A stretch of DNA of 64,000 nt from positions 1 through 64,000 of the forward strand of contig JBDTMZ010000104.1 of the NCBI GenBank assembly GCA_039934035.1. Direction: 5' to 3'. This DNA comes from Solibacter sp039934035. Its GTDB lineage: Bacteria > Acidobacteriota > Terriglobia > Bryobacterales > Bryobacteraceae. Positions within the stretch are counted from its first letter, which is position 1; the number at the start of each line of letters is the position of its first letter. Shown here in pieces: positions 16,136 through 24,997 of this stretch. The position numbers and the translations under genes were made by a program. The notes under the pieces are model-generated. The model ran no database searches. It was not told the origin of the DNA and saw only the letters and a program-made list of their open reading frames with translations.

Positions 16136-18241
16136 TCAGGCGAGCGCTGCTTTGACTTTTTCGGCCGTCATCGGCAGTTCCAGCAGGCGTTTGCCTGTGG
16201 CGTCAAAGATGGCATTGGCCAGCGCCGCGCCCATCGCGATAATGGGCGGTTCGCCGGCTCCCAGTGCGGCGGTCGTGGGATTCTCGACCAGCACCACATC
16301 CATCCTGGGCAGCGAGGAGAATCGTGCCAGGGCATAATCGTCGAAATTCCGCGTCAGCACTTTGCCGCCCTGAAAGCGCACCTCTTCGCTCAGGGCGTAA
16401 CCCAAGCCCATCATGATCGCGCCCTCGGTCTGCTGGCGGAGGCCGTCGGGATTGAGCACCACGCCGACGTCCAGCGCGATGGTCACGCGCTTCACCTGCA
16501 CTCGTCCGTCGCGGCCCACCGCCACTTCTACCATCGTCGCGTTGCACGCGTTGGCGTACGTCCCGCAGGCCACGCCCACGCCGCGGCGGGTCGGCGCCTT
16601 CGCCGACTGCCAGCCAAACGCCTTGGCGGCCGCTTCGAGCGTCCGCCGCAAGCGCGCATCGGAAAGATTCCGCAGCCGGAATTCCACCGGGTCGATGCCG
16701 CACTTCGCCGCCATCGCATCGATGTGCGACTCGCGTCCGAACGTGTTGCTGACTACCGAGGGCGCGCGCCAGGCGCCCACCCCAAACGGGTGCATCGCGG
16801 GCGGGTTGCCGCCCTGCCATCCGCCTGCGCTCACCGTGCGCTGATGCGGAATCGCGTAGCAGGGTACACCCTCGCGGTCGCCCGAACCGGTCAGGCGCGC
16901 GTCCCACATGGTCAGCTTGCCGTCCGCCGTCATGCCCGAGCGGATCTGGATCACGGCCGCCGGACGGAAATTGTCGAAGAAGAATTCCTCCTGCCGGGTC
17001 CACATCACCTGCACCGGCCGGCCGCTTAATTGCGCCAGCCGCGCCGCCTCCACCGCCTGTTGGGCATCGCTCTTTCCGCCGAAGCCGCCGCCCACATAGC
17101 GCGCGATCACCCGCACGTTGGCCGGCGCAAGGCCGGTGGCGCGCGCCACAGCGTCCTTCATCGAAAACGGCGCCTGCGCGCTGGCCCACACCGTCATTTT
17201 GCCGTTTTCGAGCACGGCCGTCGCGGTATGAGTCTCAATTGGCGAGTGTGCTCCATAGCCGTGGAAATAGGTCTGCTCGACCATTTCCGCCGCCAGTTTC
17301 GCGCCCTCCGCGAGATCACCCTTCTGGCCGATCATGCGCGGCGCGGGCGCCGTCTTCAGCAGATGCTCGTAGATGCTCTTCTCGTCGGGTTGAAGCGCCG
17401 GAGTGTCGTATGTGCACTGGATCTTCGCCAGCGCCTCGGCGGCCAGGTCGGGCCGTTCGTGCAGCACCGCGATCAGGTCGCCATCCTGAATGATGCGCAC
17501 GCCGGGCATCGCCTTGGCGGCGGCGAGATCGACGCTCTGCCGCTTGGCGCCATGGGCCGGCGGACGCACGATGCGCGCGTGGAGCAGGCCGGCCGGTAGC
17601 CGGTCGCCTGCATATTGCGCCTTGCCGGTGACCTTATCGATCGCATCCTTGCGGCGCGGCGATTGCCCGATCACCTGAAACTGCTCCACCGCCTTCACCG
17701 AAATGTTGGCCAGGTGACGTTCGATCCGTTTGCCCGCCACCAGTTCGCCGTAGGTAATCTGCCGGGCGGCCGCCGTGGAATCGGAGACCACGCCCGCCTT
17801 CACCCGCAGACGCTCGGCCGGTACGTCCAGGCGCTCCGCCGCCATGGCGAGCAGCACCGCGCGCGCTTCGGCCGCCGCGCGCCGCACCACCGGCACCAGC
17901 AGCGGCGTCGTCATGGAGCCGAAGGTGCCCATGTCGTAGGGGCACAGGTCGGTATCGCCCAGCACCACGTCGATCGATTCCAGCGCGACATCGAGATCTT
18001 CCGCCAGAACCTGCGACAGCGAAGTCATCACGCCCTGCCCGAGTTCCACCTTGCCGGCCATGCATTGCACGCGGCCGTCCGCGCCGATGCGCAGGAAGGC
18101 GTTGAAGTCCGACGGTGCGGCCATGCGCGTGGGAAGCTGCGCCGGTTCCTGCGCACGCGCCAGGGTCGCGTGGAAATAGACGAAGAGGCCGCTGCCGGTG
18201 ATTTGCGCGAACTCGCGCCGGGTCCAACTAGTGGCGCCCAT
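16136..18241 (-). CDS. Molybdopterin-binding subunit, IorB/CoxL-like (xanthine dehydrogenase family)
   Basis: A 701-residue protein of the aldehyde oxidase/xanthine dehydrogenase family. The start is the ATG overlapping the last codon of the iron-sulfur gene (ATGA) and gives a twin-arginine leader (TRREFAQITGSGLFVYFHA), typical of IorB-type subunits exported with bound cofactor. The core shows the family features KVELGQGVMTSLSQV, GYGAHSPIETHTATA, GGGFGGKSDAQ and, near the C-terminus, GALGxGEPPI (here AALGAGEPPIIAMGAAL) with the glutamate of the active site. It oxidises an N-heterocycle or aldehyde by hydroxylation. No FAD subunit gene is present, which fits the IorAB type that delivers electrons to a cytochrome. 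Confidence 0.85.
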   Translation of the reverse strand: MGATSWTRREFAQITGSGLFVYFHATLARAQEPAQLPTRMAAPSDFNAFLRIGADGRVQCMAGKVELGQGVMTSLSQVLAEDLDVALESIDVVLGDTDLCPYDMGTFGSMTTPLLVPVVRRAAAEARAVLLAMAAERLDVPAERLRVKAGVVSDSTAAARQITYGELVAGKRIERHLANISVKAVEQFQVIGQSPRRKDAIDKVTGKAQYAGDRLPAGLLHARIVRPPAHGAKRQSVDLAAAKAMPGVRIIQDGDLIAVLHERPDLAAEALAKIQCTYDTPALQPDEKSIYEHLLKTAPAPRMIGQKGDLAEGAKLAAEMVEQTYFHGYGAHSPIETHTATAVLENGKMTVWASAQAPFSMKDAVARATGLAPANVRVIARYVGGGFGGKSDAQQAVEAARLAQLSGRPVQVMWTRQEEFFFDNFRPAAVIQIRSGMTADGKLTMWDARLTGSGDREGVPCYAIPHQRTVSAGGWQGGNPPAMHPFGVGAWRAPSVVSNTFGRESHIDAMAAKCGIDPVEFRLRNLSDARLRRTLEAAAKAFGWQSAKAPTRRGVGVACGTYANACNATMVEVAVGRDGRVQVKRVTIALDVGVVLNPDGLRQQTEGAIMMGLGYALSEEVRFQGGKVLTRNFDDYALARFSSLPRMDVVLVENPTTAALGAGEPPIIAMGAALANAIFDATGKRLLELPMTAEKVKAALA

Positions 18242-18711
18242 CACGCACCTGCCTTTCCGTTGGACGCTGTCTGTATGGCGGTCACGATGCGCACCTGCGC
18301 ACCGCAGCGGCACAGGTTGTCGTCCATCGCCGCTACAATCTGTTCGCGGGTGGGGTGCGGCGTCCGGCGCAGCAGCGCGTACGCGTTCAGGATCATTCCC
18401 GGGGTGCAGAAACCGCATTGAAACGCGTGGTGATCGAGAAATGCCTGTTGGATGGCATGCAGATGTTCGCCCCCCAAACCTTCGATGGTCATCACCTGCT
18501 TGCCGGCGATGTCCTTCAGCGGCGTGGCGCAAGAGCGCACCGCCCGGTCCTCGACCACGACGGTGCAGGCGCCGCACAAACCTTCGCCGCAGCCGAACTT
18601 CGTGCCGGTGAGTCCAAGATCGGAGCGCAATACCCAGAGGAGCATGCGATCGTCGTCGGTGGCTACGCTGGTGGGTTTGCCGTTAAGGCGGAATGAGACT
18701 GTCCGCTGCAT
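18241..18711 (-). CDS. 2x[2Fe-2S] subunit, IorA/CoxS-like
   Basis: A 156-residue protein with the two-domain ferredoxin of molybdenum hydroxylases. The plant-type cluster is bound by CGEGLCGACTV plus a downstream cysteine (RSCATP), and the second by CGFCTPGMI with DNLCRCGA. It has no signal of its own, so it would ride with the Tat-exported large subunit. Translation is coupled by the four-base overlap with the downstream molybdopterin-subunit gene. It passes electrons from the molybdenum centre to an external acceptor. Confidence 0.88.
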   Translation of the reverse strand: MQRTVSFRLNGKPTSVATDDDRMLLWVLRSDLGLTGTKFGCGEGLCGACTVVVEDRAVRSCATPLKDIAGKQVMTIEGLGGEHLHAIQQAFLDHHAFQCGFCTPGMILNAYALLRRTPHPTREQIVAAMDDNLCRCGAQVRIVTAIQTASNGKAGA

Positions 18712-18930
18712 AGGACTCCTTTAAGATGTACAGATCTGAAAATATCGTAACACCTGGGCAAGAGGCAGGCTCGGCGTTCGATTGGGCGCAAGGCGGAGGC
18801 GGGGCTGAAGACGGGAGACTGGCCTGTGACCGCGGGAACCACTCAGGCAGTCTGCACCCAGCCTGGCAAGGACGATGCGGTTGTCTTGCCCGAAGGTCAA
18901 CAGTTATTCAATCCAGCCTCGCTGGGCACC

Positions 18931-18970
18931 ACTGAAAACTGAAAACTGAAAACTGAAAACTGAAAACTAA
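18931..18970. repeat. Tandem heptamer repeat (ACTGAAA) x5
   Basis: Five exact copies of the 7-mer ACTGAAA start at 18931, 18938, 18945, 18952 and 18959, followed by a partial copy. The repeat ends three bases before the stop codon of the beta-propeller gene on the minus strand. The unit length is not a multiple of three and the tract is non-coding. Slippage could change the copy number. The rest of the 18712-18973 gap shows no gene. Confidence 0.85.
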
Positions 18971-18973
18971 TAC

Positions 18974-20599
18974 CTATTCCGGCGGAACCTGCACATAGAT
19001 CCCCACAGGCCGGGAGACTGCGCCGCCCGCCGCCAACGAGAACTGAATCACCGGCCCGTTCGCCGCCAGCGCATTGCTAACCTGAAAATTTACTTGGACC
19101 ACGCCGGCCACGATTCCCGGCGCGACGCCTCCGTACACCACCGGAGCCTGCCGCGCAGCTTCGATCCGGCAACAATCGAAGTCCCTGGCCGCCAGCGCCA
19201 CATGACCGTCTTCCCACACGTTGAAGGGCGCGGAGCCTATACCAGTGGCCCAGATCGAGACGACGCTGCCGGGAGGCGCCGGATGCCCGGGTGAATTGAT
19301 GCTGCCATCCTGATTGACGGCGGCCGCCGTCCCATCGGGCTGCTGAAATACCTGAGGATTGGCCGTCAAGATGGCGGTGGAAAACTCGTTGGTGTCCACG
19401 CCGTTCTTACGAATCTTCACGCGGGGCGTCCCAGTCGAAAAGCGCAGCGGCGCCACGGCATTGATCTGCGAATCGGAGACATAGAGCAGGGCTACCGGCG
19501 AGTTATCGAAGAGCACCTCGACCCCGCCCAAGATGCGCGGCATAGCGCCTGTGGCGTCCGGCGCGCCAGAGAGCGGAGTTGCAGGACCGACCTGCGGTCC
19601 GTAGATCGAGATCACCTCGCCATAGCTCACCTGCCCGCCCACCGGACCCGCGGCAGCACTGGCGATTCCGAAAATGCGCGGCGACGCGGCCTCAGAGGGC
19701 ACGAGCGTGGAGACCAAGCCGCCCGTTCCGGCGAAGTGGACGGTACCGGCGGAATCCACCGCGACGCCGGCTGTAGCGCTGTCATCCGGGAAACGCGAAC
19801 TGTAGGTGAGTGCGGAGCCCGCGGCGTTCAGCCCGGCAACAAAATCGCTCCCGTGCGACCAGCCCTGCCGCTCGGGAAAATCGGGCGAACCGGTGGTTCC
19901 GGAAAGCCAGAGATTGCCTGCGCTATCGGCCGCAAGCGCGCCTGCGCGGTCGTCCTCCCCGCCGCCCAAATAAGTTGCCCAGACCATGGCGGTGCCGCTG
20001 GCATTCAGTTTCGCGGCAAAGGCGTCGGTCTTCCCCGCCAGAGTCTTCTGCATCGCGCCGGAATTCACCGGGAAGTCAGGGTCAAAGGTCGAACCGGCCA
20101 GGAAGGCATTGCCGGCCGGGTCGGCGGCAATCGCAGTTACCAGATTCGCTGGGTTGGTATAGGGACTTAGCGGAGTGTAAGCTGCTCCGAGGTAAGTCAG
20201 ATACTCGAGCGCGCTACCGGCGGCATTCACCTTGGCGGCGAAAGCGCCCGTCCCCTGCGCGAGCATCGCGCCTGGGGTGGTTGGCAGATCGTAAGTATCG
20301 GTATTGCCTGCGAGGTACGCGCCGCCCGACGCGTCCACCGCTACCGCGACTCCCACCGTGCTGCGGCCGCTCAGAAAACACGAGCTGCCGCCGCCGCAGT
20401 TCTTCTGGTGCCCGGAGATGCGGGTGGAGTAGACAATGCGGTCCCCCGTGGACGCGAGCTTGGTGAGGAAGGCGGCTGAAGCCGCATTGATCGACCCCGG
20501 TGGAGTCACGCTGCCGGCCGGCAGGCCGGGAGTCACCGGAAAGTCCGCCGAGTAAGTCGCGCCGGTGACATAAAGATTGCCCGCGGCGTCCACTGCCAT
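18974..20599 (-). CDS. SBBP beta-propeller protein with TIGR03437 domain, C-terminal part of a frameshifted gene
   Basis: 541 residues in this frame. The first about 300 residues are SBBP-type beta-propeller repeats (MAVDAAGNLYVTGATYS and similar units near each blade). The last about 240 form the TIGR03437 domain (GEVISIYGPQVGP ... SDSQINAVAP ... PPGSVVSIWATGIG), characteristic of Solibacter-type Acidobacteria. There is no signal peptide here because the true N-terminus lies in the adjoining frame, encoded by 20533-21024. Restoring one missing T near 20622 (minus-strand ACTATTTT to ACTTATTTT) fuses the frames into one secreted protein of about 680 residues. The likely role is extracellular or outer-surface; nothing more specific is visible. 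Confidence 0.75.
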   Translation of the reverse strand: MAVDAAGNLYVTGATYSADFPVTPGLPAGSVTPPGSINAASAAFLTKLASTGDRIVYSTRISGHQKNCGGGSSCFLSGRSTVGVAVAVDASGGAYLAGNTDTYDLPTTPGAMLAQGTGAFAAKVNAAGSALEYLTYLGAAYTPLSPYTNPANLVTAIAADPAGNAFLAGSTFDPDFPVNSGAMQKTLAGKTDAFAAKLNASGTAMVWATYLGGGEDDRAGALAADSAGNLWLSGTTGSPDFPERQGWSHGSDFVAGLNAAGSALTYSSRFPDDSATAGVAVDSAGTVHFAGTGGLVSTLVPSEAASPRIFGIASAAAGPVGGQVSYGEVISIYGPQVGPATPLSGAPDATGAMPRILGGVEVLFDNSPVALLYVSDSQINAVAPLRFSTGTPRVKIRKNGVDTNEFSTAILTANPQVFQQPDGTAAAVNQDGSINSPGHPAPPGSVVSIWATGIGSAPFNVWEDGHVALAARDFDCCRIEAARQAPVVYGGVAPGIVAGVVQVNFQVSNALAANGPVIQFSLAAGGAVSRPVGIYVQVPPE

Positions 20600-21024
20600 C
20601 GCCTGAATGGCGGCCGGAAAATAGTGGCGAGTAACAACTGCGTCGCGTCGGGATTGAATTTGACCAGGAAACCGGGGCCGGGAGTAGCTTGTAGCGGGGA
20701 ACGCAGCGGCAGCAGCGGCGACGTGGTGGCGCCGGCAAGATAGAGGTTGCCTGCGGTATCCACGGCCAGGGCGTTCACCTGGTCCACGCCTTTGCCGCTC
20801 AAGGTGGCGAACATCGTGATCTTCCCCGCGGCATCGAGTTTCATGACGAACATGCCGGAGTCGCGGCTACCGGCCACCACCGTACCTCCGGCCGCGGTCG
20901 CCATCACGCGCGCCACACGGTACTCGTGGGTATCTCCGATGAAAGTAGTGAAGCCGGCGGCGTTCAGTGCGGCAGCCGCGCAAACCAGCGCAGCGCCGCG
21001 AAGGCACAAGCCGAAGGGGCCCAT
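20533..21024 (-). CDS. N-terminal part of the frameshifted beta-propeller gene
   Basis: 163 residues, of which about 1-140 are genuine. A signal peptide (LCLRGAALVCAAAALNAAG) is followed by one or two SBBP-like units (VNALAVDTAGNLYLAGATTS). The last about 23 residues are an arginine-rich out-of-frame run, and the homologous sequence continues in the frame of the downstream piece. The start lies 9 bp after the stop of the acyltransferase gene, so the gene is the last member of the rsfS-rlmH-accD-folC-plsC series. Confidence 0.7.
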   Translation of the reverse strand: MGPFGLCLRGAALVCAAAALNAAGFTTFIGDTHEYRVARVMATAAGGTVVAGSRDSGMFVMKLDAAGKITMFATLSGKGVDQVNALAVDTAGNLYLAGATTSPLLPLRSPLQATPGPGFLVKFNPDATQLLLATIFRPPFRRWQWTPRAIFMSPARLTRRTFR

Positions 21025-21033
21025 GTCCCGAGC

Positions 21034-21765
21034 TTAGCGCGTGTTCATCAACTGCGATACTTCGCCGTGCAGTCGCAGCGTCAGTTCCATACGCTGCGAG
21101 GCTTCCATCCCCGCGGTCGGAATCGGCTCGCCCACGCGCACCACGACGTCGCCGCTGCGCAGATGGCCGGACCCCATCGGCAGCAGGTCGCGCATCCCCA
21201 CAATGCCCACCGGAACCACCGGCACCCCTGCCTTGATGGCGATGTAGGCGGGACCTTCCTTGAACTCGCGCAGCCCTTCGTGGGCATGCGAACGGCCCCC
21301 CTCCGGAAAATTCAGCACGCTGATGCCGCGCTGCTTGATGATCTTCGCCGCCTCCAGCATCGTCTTAAGCGACGCGCGTGGACTGCTGCGATCGACAGGC
21401 AGATGCCCGGCGCGAGTCAGGTGGGTGCCGAGAAACGGAATCGAGAAGAGGCCTTTCTTGGCGAAGAAGCGGAACTGGTGGGGCAGGCTCGCGAGCAGCG
21501 CCGGAATGTCCATGAAGCTGCCGTGATTGACGACAAACACGTACGCCCCGTTGGGGTCGAGTTTCTCCAGGCCCACCACGCGCACGCGAATGAAGCTGAC
21601 CGCCAGCAGCATACGTGCCCAAATGCGGGCCAGCGCGTGTTGCGATTTGCCCGTCTTATCGAAGAACGATGCGATCAGCGAAAGCGTGCCCATGAAGATG
21701 GTGCAGAGGGCAATCAGCGGTGTGGAAAACAGCGCGGAACGCAGGAGGCTCATCGGTTCGCTCAC
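21034..21765 (-). CDS. plsC: 1-acyl-sn-glycerol-3-phosphate acyltransferase
   Basis: A 243-residue membrane-associated acyltransferase. NHGSFMDIPAL is the catalytic NHXXXXD motif, FRFFAKKGLFSIPFLG is motif II, and NFPEGGRS is motif III (FPEGTRS in relatives). It adds the second acyl chain to lysophosphatidic acid in phospholipid synthesis. An N-terminal hydrophobic helix anchors it. It lies 22 bp after folC in a run of housekeeping genes that also includes accD, so fatty-acid and phospholipid synthesis are grouped. Confidence 0.9.
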   Translation of the reverse strand: MSEPMSLLRSALFSTPLIALCTIFMGTLSLIASFFDKTGKSQHALARIWARMLLAVSFIRVRVVGLEKLDPNGAYVFVVNHGSFMDIPALLASLPHQFRFFAKKGLFSIPFLGTHLTRAGHLPVDRSSPRASLKTMLEAAKIIKQRGISVLNFPEGGRSHAHEGLREFKEGPAYIAIKAGVPVVPVGIVGMRDLLPMGSGHLRSGDVVVRVGEPIPTAGMEASQRMELTLRLHGEVSQLMNTR

Positions 21766-21787
21766 TATAACATCCGGTCCGGCGAGC

Positions 21788-23059
21788 TCACGCGAGCCCG
21801 AAGTGAGCGCGCGCTTCGGCCACCAGGAACAGCGAACCGGTGATGAAGATCACCTCGTCAGGGGCGGCATCGCGGATCATTTCGAGGGCGTCTTCGAGAG
21901 TAGGCGCCGTCTTCAGATCGCCATGCTCGGCGACCTGATGGATGGCCTCGGGCGCCAGAGCGCGAGTCTGACGGGGAGCGGTGACAATCACCTGCCGGGC
22001 CAGCGGGAACAAGATGCCGCTGATCTCGTCGATGGCCTTATCGCGCATCGCGCCATAGATCAGACGGACCTGCCGGCCGGCGTAAAAACACGCAATATAG
22101 GCGGCCAGCGCGCGAGCGCCCGCGGGATTGTGCGCGCCATCGAGAATGATCTCGGGCGTCTCGGAAACGCGCTCCAAACGGCCGGGCCAGTGTGTGCGGC
22201 CGATGCCGGCCGTAATCGCGGGAAGGGGTATGCCGAGCCGGGTGAGCGCCACCGCGGCGGTACGCGCGTTTTCCACCTGATGCTCGCCGGCGAGCGGACA
22301 TACGATGGGCATTTCCAACTCGCCGAGCAGGGTGAAGCGGCTGCCGCGAGCATCCATTTGCAGATCGTCGATCCGCCAGGCTTCCGTGCGCGCCACCGGG
22401 ATGCAGAGTTGCGCGGCCCGCAGATCGAGCACCTCAGCCGCTTCGGAACGCTGCCGGGCGAAGACCGCGGGCACCCCGGCTTTGAGGATGCCGGCCTTTT
22501 CGGAGGCGATGGCCTGCAGGCTCCGGCCCAGATAGGTTTCGTGGTCGAAATCCACCGGCGTGATGACGCACAGTTCGGGCGTCACCACATTGGTGGCGTC
22601 GAGCCGTCCGCCGAGTCCTACTTCGAGCACCACGATGTCCACTTCCTCTTCCGCGAAGACGAGGAGTGCCATTGCGGTGACGGTCTCGAAATACGTACTG
22701 TGCAGATCGAGGCGTCCATCGGCGAGCATGCGTTCCACGGCGGCGTGCACGCGATCGAAGGCGGCGGCGAAACGGGCGGCGGAAACCGGTGCACCATCGA
22801 TCTGAATGCGCTCGGTGGGTTCGGCGAGGTGCGGCGAGGTGAACAGGCCGGTACGCAGCCCCGCGGTGTGCAATGCGCTCGCGATCATGGCGCAGGTGGA
22901 GCCTTTCCCGTTGGTGCCGGCGACATGCACGATGCGCAGCTTTTCGTGCGGCGCGCCGAGTTCGTCGAGGACAGCGGTAATCCGCTCCAGGCCGAGTTTG
23001 GCGGTTTGGATCTCGTTGCCGAGCGCGTACAAAAATTGGACGGAATCGGGGTAATTCAC
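21788..23059 (-). CDS. folC: Bifunctional folylpolyglutamate/dihydrofolate synthase
   Basis: A 423-residue Mur-ligase-like enzyme. The P-loop VAGTNGKGSTCAMI near residue 47 binds ATP, FTSPHL follows, and the C-terminal domain contains LDGAHNPAGARAL. It adds glutamate to dihydropteroate and to tetrahydrofolates. The usual length fits. It is separated from accD by only 7 bp; the accD-folC order is a common bacterial arrangement. Confidence 0.93.
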   Translation of the reverse strand: MNYPDSVQFLYALGNEIQTAKLGLERITAVLDELGAPHEKLRIVHVAGTNGKGSTCAMIASALHTAGLRTGLFTSPHLAEPTERIQIDGAPVSAARFAAAFDRVHAAVERMLADGRLDLHSTYFETVTAMALLVFAEEEVDIVVLEVGLGGRLDATNVVTPELCVITPVDFDHETYLGRSLQAIASEKAGILKAGVPAVFARQRSEAAEVLDLRAAQLCIPVARTEAWRIDDLQMDARGSRFTLLGELEMPIVCPLAGEHQVENARTAAVALTRLGIPLPAITAGIGRTHWPGRLERVSETPEIILDGAHNPAGARALAAYIACFYAGRQVRLIYGAMRDKAIDEISGILFPLARQVIVTAPRQTRALAPEAIHQVAEHGDLKTAPTLEDALEMIRDAAPDEVIFITGSLFLVAEARAHFGLA

Positions 23060-23066
23060 GTCGCCG

Positions 23067-23924
23067 CTAGTCCATGAAGAAGTGCAGCGCGGTGGACACG
23101 TACTGCTTCAGTTCCAGGCGCGGCACCACGGCATCCAGCATGCCGTGCTTAAGCAGAAACTCGCTGCGCTGGAAGCCCTCGGGCAGTTTCTGGCGGATGG
23201 TCTGCTCGATCACGCGGGGTCCGGCAAAGCCGATCAGCGCGCCCGGTTCGGCAATATTGAGGTCGCCGAGCATGGCGTAACTGGCGGTGACGCCGCCCGT
23301 AGTCGGATCCGTCAGAATGCTGATGAAGGGCAGCTTGGCCTCGTCCAGGCGCATCAGTCCGGCGGAAATTTTGGCCATCTGCATCAGGCTGACCGCGCCT
23401 TCCTGCATGCGCGCCCCGCCGGATGCGGAGACGATGAGCAGCGCCTGCCGTCTTTCGATGCAGCGCTCGATGGCGCGCATGATCATTTCGCCCACCACCG
23501 ACCCCATACTGCCGCCGATGAATTTCGGTTCCATGGCGCAAACCTGCACCGGGCGCCCTTCCAGATGGCCTTCGGCCGAGATCAGCGCGTCGCTCAGATT
23601 GGTGGCTGCCTGCATGGCCGCCAGGCGCTCGTGATAGGGTTTGCTATCGACAAAAGCCAGCGGGTCGCTGCTGCGCAGATCGGAATCGTGGCGCTTGTAC
23701 TCACCGTCGTCCAGCAGCAGCTTCAAACGCGTAGGCGCATCGATGCGGCTGTGCGTGCCGCACTTCGGGCAGACGTTCCAGTTGGTCTCCAGGTCCTTTT
23801 TCCAGATGATCTGGCGGCAGCCTTCGCACTTCTGCCACAGGCCTTCGGTCCGAACCTTACGGTCCTTGTCGTTCACTTTGGGGAGCTTCTCGTCTTCCCG
23901 CTTGTCCCGCTTAAACCAAGACAT
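23067..23924 (-). CDS. accD: Acetyl-CoA carboxylase carboxyltransferase subunit beta
   Basis: A 285-residue protein with the N-terminal zinc ribbon (CEGC...CPKC around residues 36-58) and the crotonase-like carboxyltransferase core: GGSMGSVVGEMI, SASGGARMQEG, LTDPTTGGVTASYAM, GFAGPRVIEQTI. With AccA it transfers the carboxyl group from biotin to acetyl-CoA to make malonyl-CoA. No accA is in the window. The family length is normal. Confidence 0.95.
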   Translation of the reverse strand: MSWFKRDKREDEKLPKVNDKDRKVRTEGLWQKCEGCRQIIWKKDLETNWNVCPKCGTHSRIDAPTRLKLLLDDGEYKRHDSDLRSSDPLAFVDSKPYHERLAAMQAATNLSDALISAEGHLEGRPVQVCAMEPKFIGGSMGSVVGEMIMRAIERCIERRQALLIVSASGGARMQEGAVSLMQMAKISAGLMRLDEAKLPFISILTDPTTGGVTASYAMLGDLNIAEPGALIGFAGPRVIEQTIRQKLPEGFQRSEFLLKHGMLDAVVPRLELKQYVSTALHFFMD

Positions 23925-23981
23925 CCAAGCCCTACGTTAACGCGACTGGGGAGGCGGGAGCAAATCGGGTCGAGCCGGCAG

Positions 23982-24401
23982 CTACCGGATATAGGGGTGG
24001 TTGCGCAGAATCGCGAAGGCGCGATAGAGCTGTTCGGCGAGCATGGCGCGCGCCAGTTCGTGCGGGAACGTCATGGCGGAGAGGGAGATCAGTTGATCGG
24101 CGCGCTCTTTCCAGCCGGTAGGATGGCCGTCATGGCCGCCGATCAGGAATACCAGGTCGCGGCCTTCCATTTCCGCTTTGGCGATGGTCCGGGAGAAAGC
24201 GTTGGAATCCATCGGCTTGGCGGAGGGATCGAGGAGGATCTTGCGGGCTGCGGGGTGGCGCTCCCAGAGGTCGAAGCGTTCGGCACGGATTTCGCGCATT
24301 TCGCACGGAGCATAGCGAGAGGCCCGGGCCACGAAATCGGCCGCGATGGCGTTGGCGTGCGGGTCTTTCGGTTTGCCGATGAAGTAGAGGTAAATCTTCA
24401 C
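23982..24401 (-). CDS. rlmH: 23S rRNA (pseudouridine1915-N3)-methyltransferase
   Basis: A 139-residue SPOUT methyltransferase with GTG start (VKIYLYFIGK), overlapping the end of rsfS by four bases (GTGA). The knotted SAM-binding region is VFLIGGHDGHP, and the conserved ending is LAEQLYRAFAILRNHPYIR (family: QLYRA..I..G.PYH), with Ile-Arg where many members have His. The open frame reaches 39 codons further upstream within rsfS, but family alignment rules those out. It methylates helix 69 of the large subunit. Confidence 0.93.
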   Translation of the reverse strand: MKIYLYFIGKPKDPHANAIAADFVARASRYAPCEMREIRAERFDLWERHPAARKILLDPSAKPMDSNAFSRTIAKAEMEGRDLVFLIGGHDGHPTGWKERADQLISLSAMTFPHELARAMLAEQLYRAFAILRNHPYIR

Positions 24402-24769
24402 GCCGCCGGAATTGCTACGGTCTTCGCGGTGCGCCACAGGCGCTCGAGATCGTAGTAGTCGCGGGCCTTGGGCGAAAAGATGTGGACCAGCAGGTCGCCG
24501 TAATCGGCCAGCACCCATTCCGCCTGACTGTAACCTTCCAGGCTATGGGGCAGTTCGCGGGCCTGATGTTTGAGCTGAATGCCCACTTCGTCACTGATGG
24601 CCTGGACTTGCTTGGCATTGGAACCGGTACAGATGACGAAGAAATCGGCGAAGGCGGTGATGCCCGTCAGGTCCAGAACACGGATGTCCGTGGCCTGTTT
24701 TTCTTGGGCGGCGCGTACGGCAATTAGCCAGGTAGGCGTTTCGACTTGACTCTTGGCAGGCAGATTCAA
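24398..24769 (-). CDS. rsfS: Ribosomal silencing factor RsfS
   Basis: A 123-residue protein of the RsfS/Iojap family: DIRVLDLTGITAFADFFVIC, GSNAKQVQAISDEV, and the ending YGDLLVHIFSPKARDYYDLERLW are all diagnostic. It binds uL14 and blocks subunit joining in starvation. It starts the minus-strand run rsfS-rlmH-accD-folC-plsC. A GATATCATACA stretch just upstream on the minus strand is a plausible -10 region. Confidence 0.94.
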   Translation of the reverse strand: MNLPAKSQVETPTWLIAVRAAQEKQATDIRVLDLTGITAFADFFVICTGSNAKQVQAISDEVGIQLKHQARELPHSLEGYSQAEWVLADYGDLLVHIFSPKARDYYDLERLWRTAKTVAIPAA

Positions 24770-24983
24770 TTCACTTTTGGTCAGACTAAAACTCCTATCT
24801 GTATGATATCAGAGTGGCTCCCGCGGGCCGGCCGCGGATGGGGGGCTGGGCCAACTGGCGACGGCCTGAATCGGGTGGAATGTGCCGCTCGCGCGGTGTA
24901 AATGTTGTTTGCGATGCACATCGCAAGCCCTTATTCCACAAGGGTGTAACCTCATCCGGCGGGGGAACGCCCAGAGTATCAGG

Positions 24984-24989
24984 TATAAT
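24984..24989 (+). promoter_or_regulatory. Perfect TATAAT -10 box
   Basis: TATAAT matches the sigma-70 consensus and ends 8 bases before the ATG at 24998. Transcription would normally start about 7 bases downstream, essentially at the start codon, implying a leaderless or nearly leaderless mRNA. No clear -35 box is present at the right spacing, and there is no Shine-Dalgarno between the box and the ATG. Confidence 0.55.
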
Positions 24990-24997
24990 AAACATTG

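Noticed and set aside
16136..18577. 813-codon version of the molybdopterin subunit
   Set aside because: The first 112 codons overlap the iron-sulfur gene in another frame; the ATG at 18241 gives the Tat leader.
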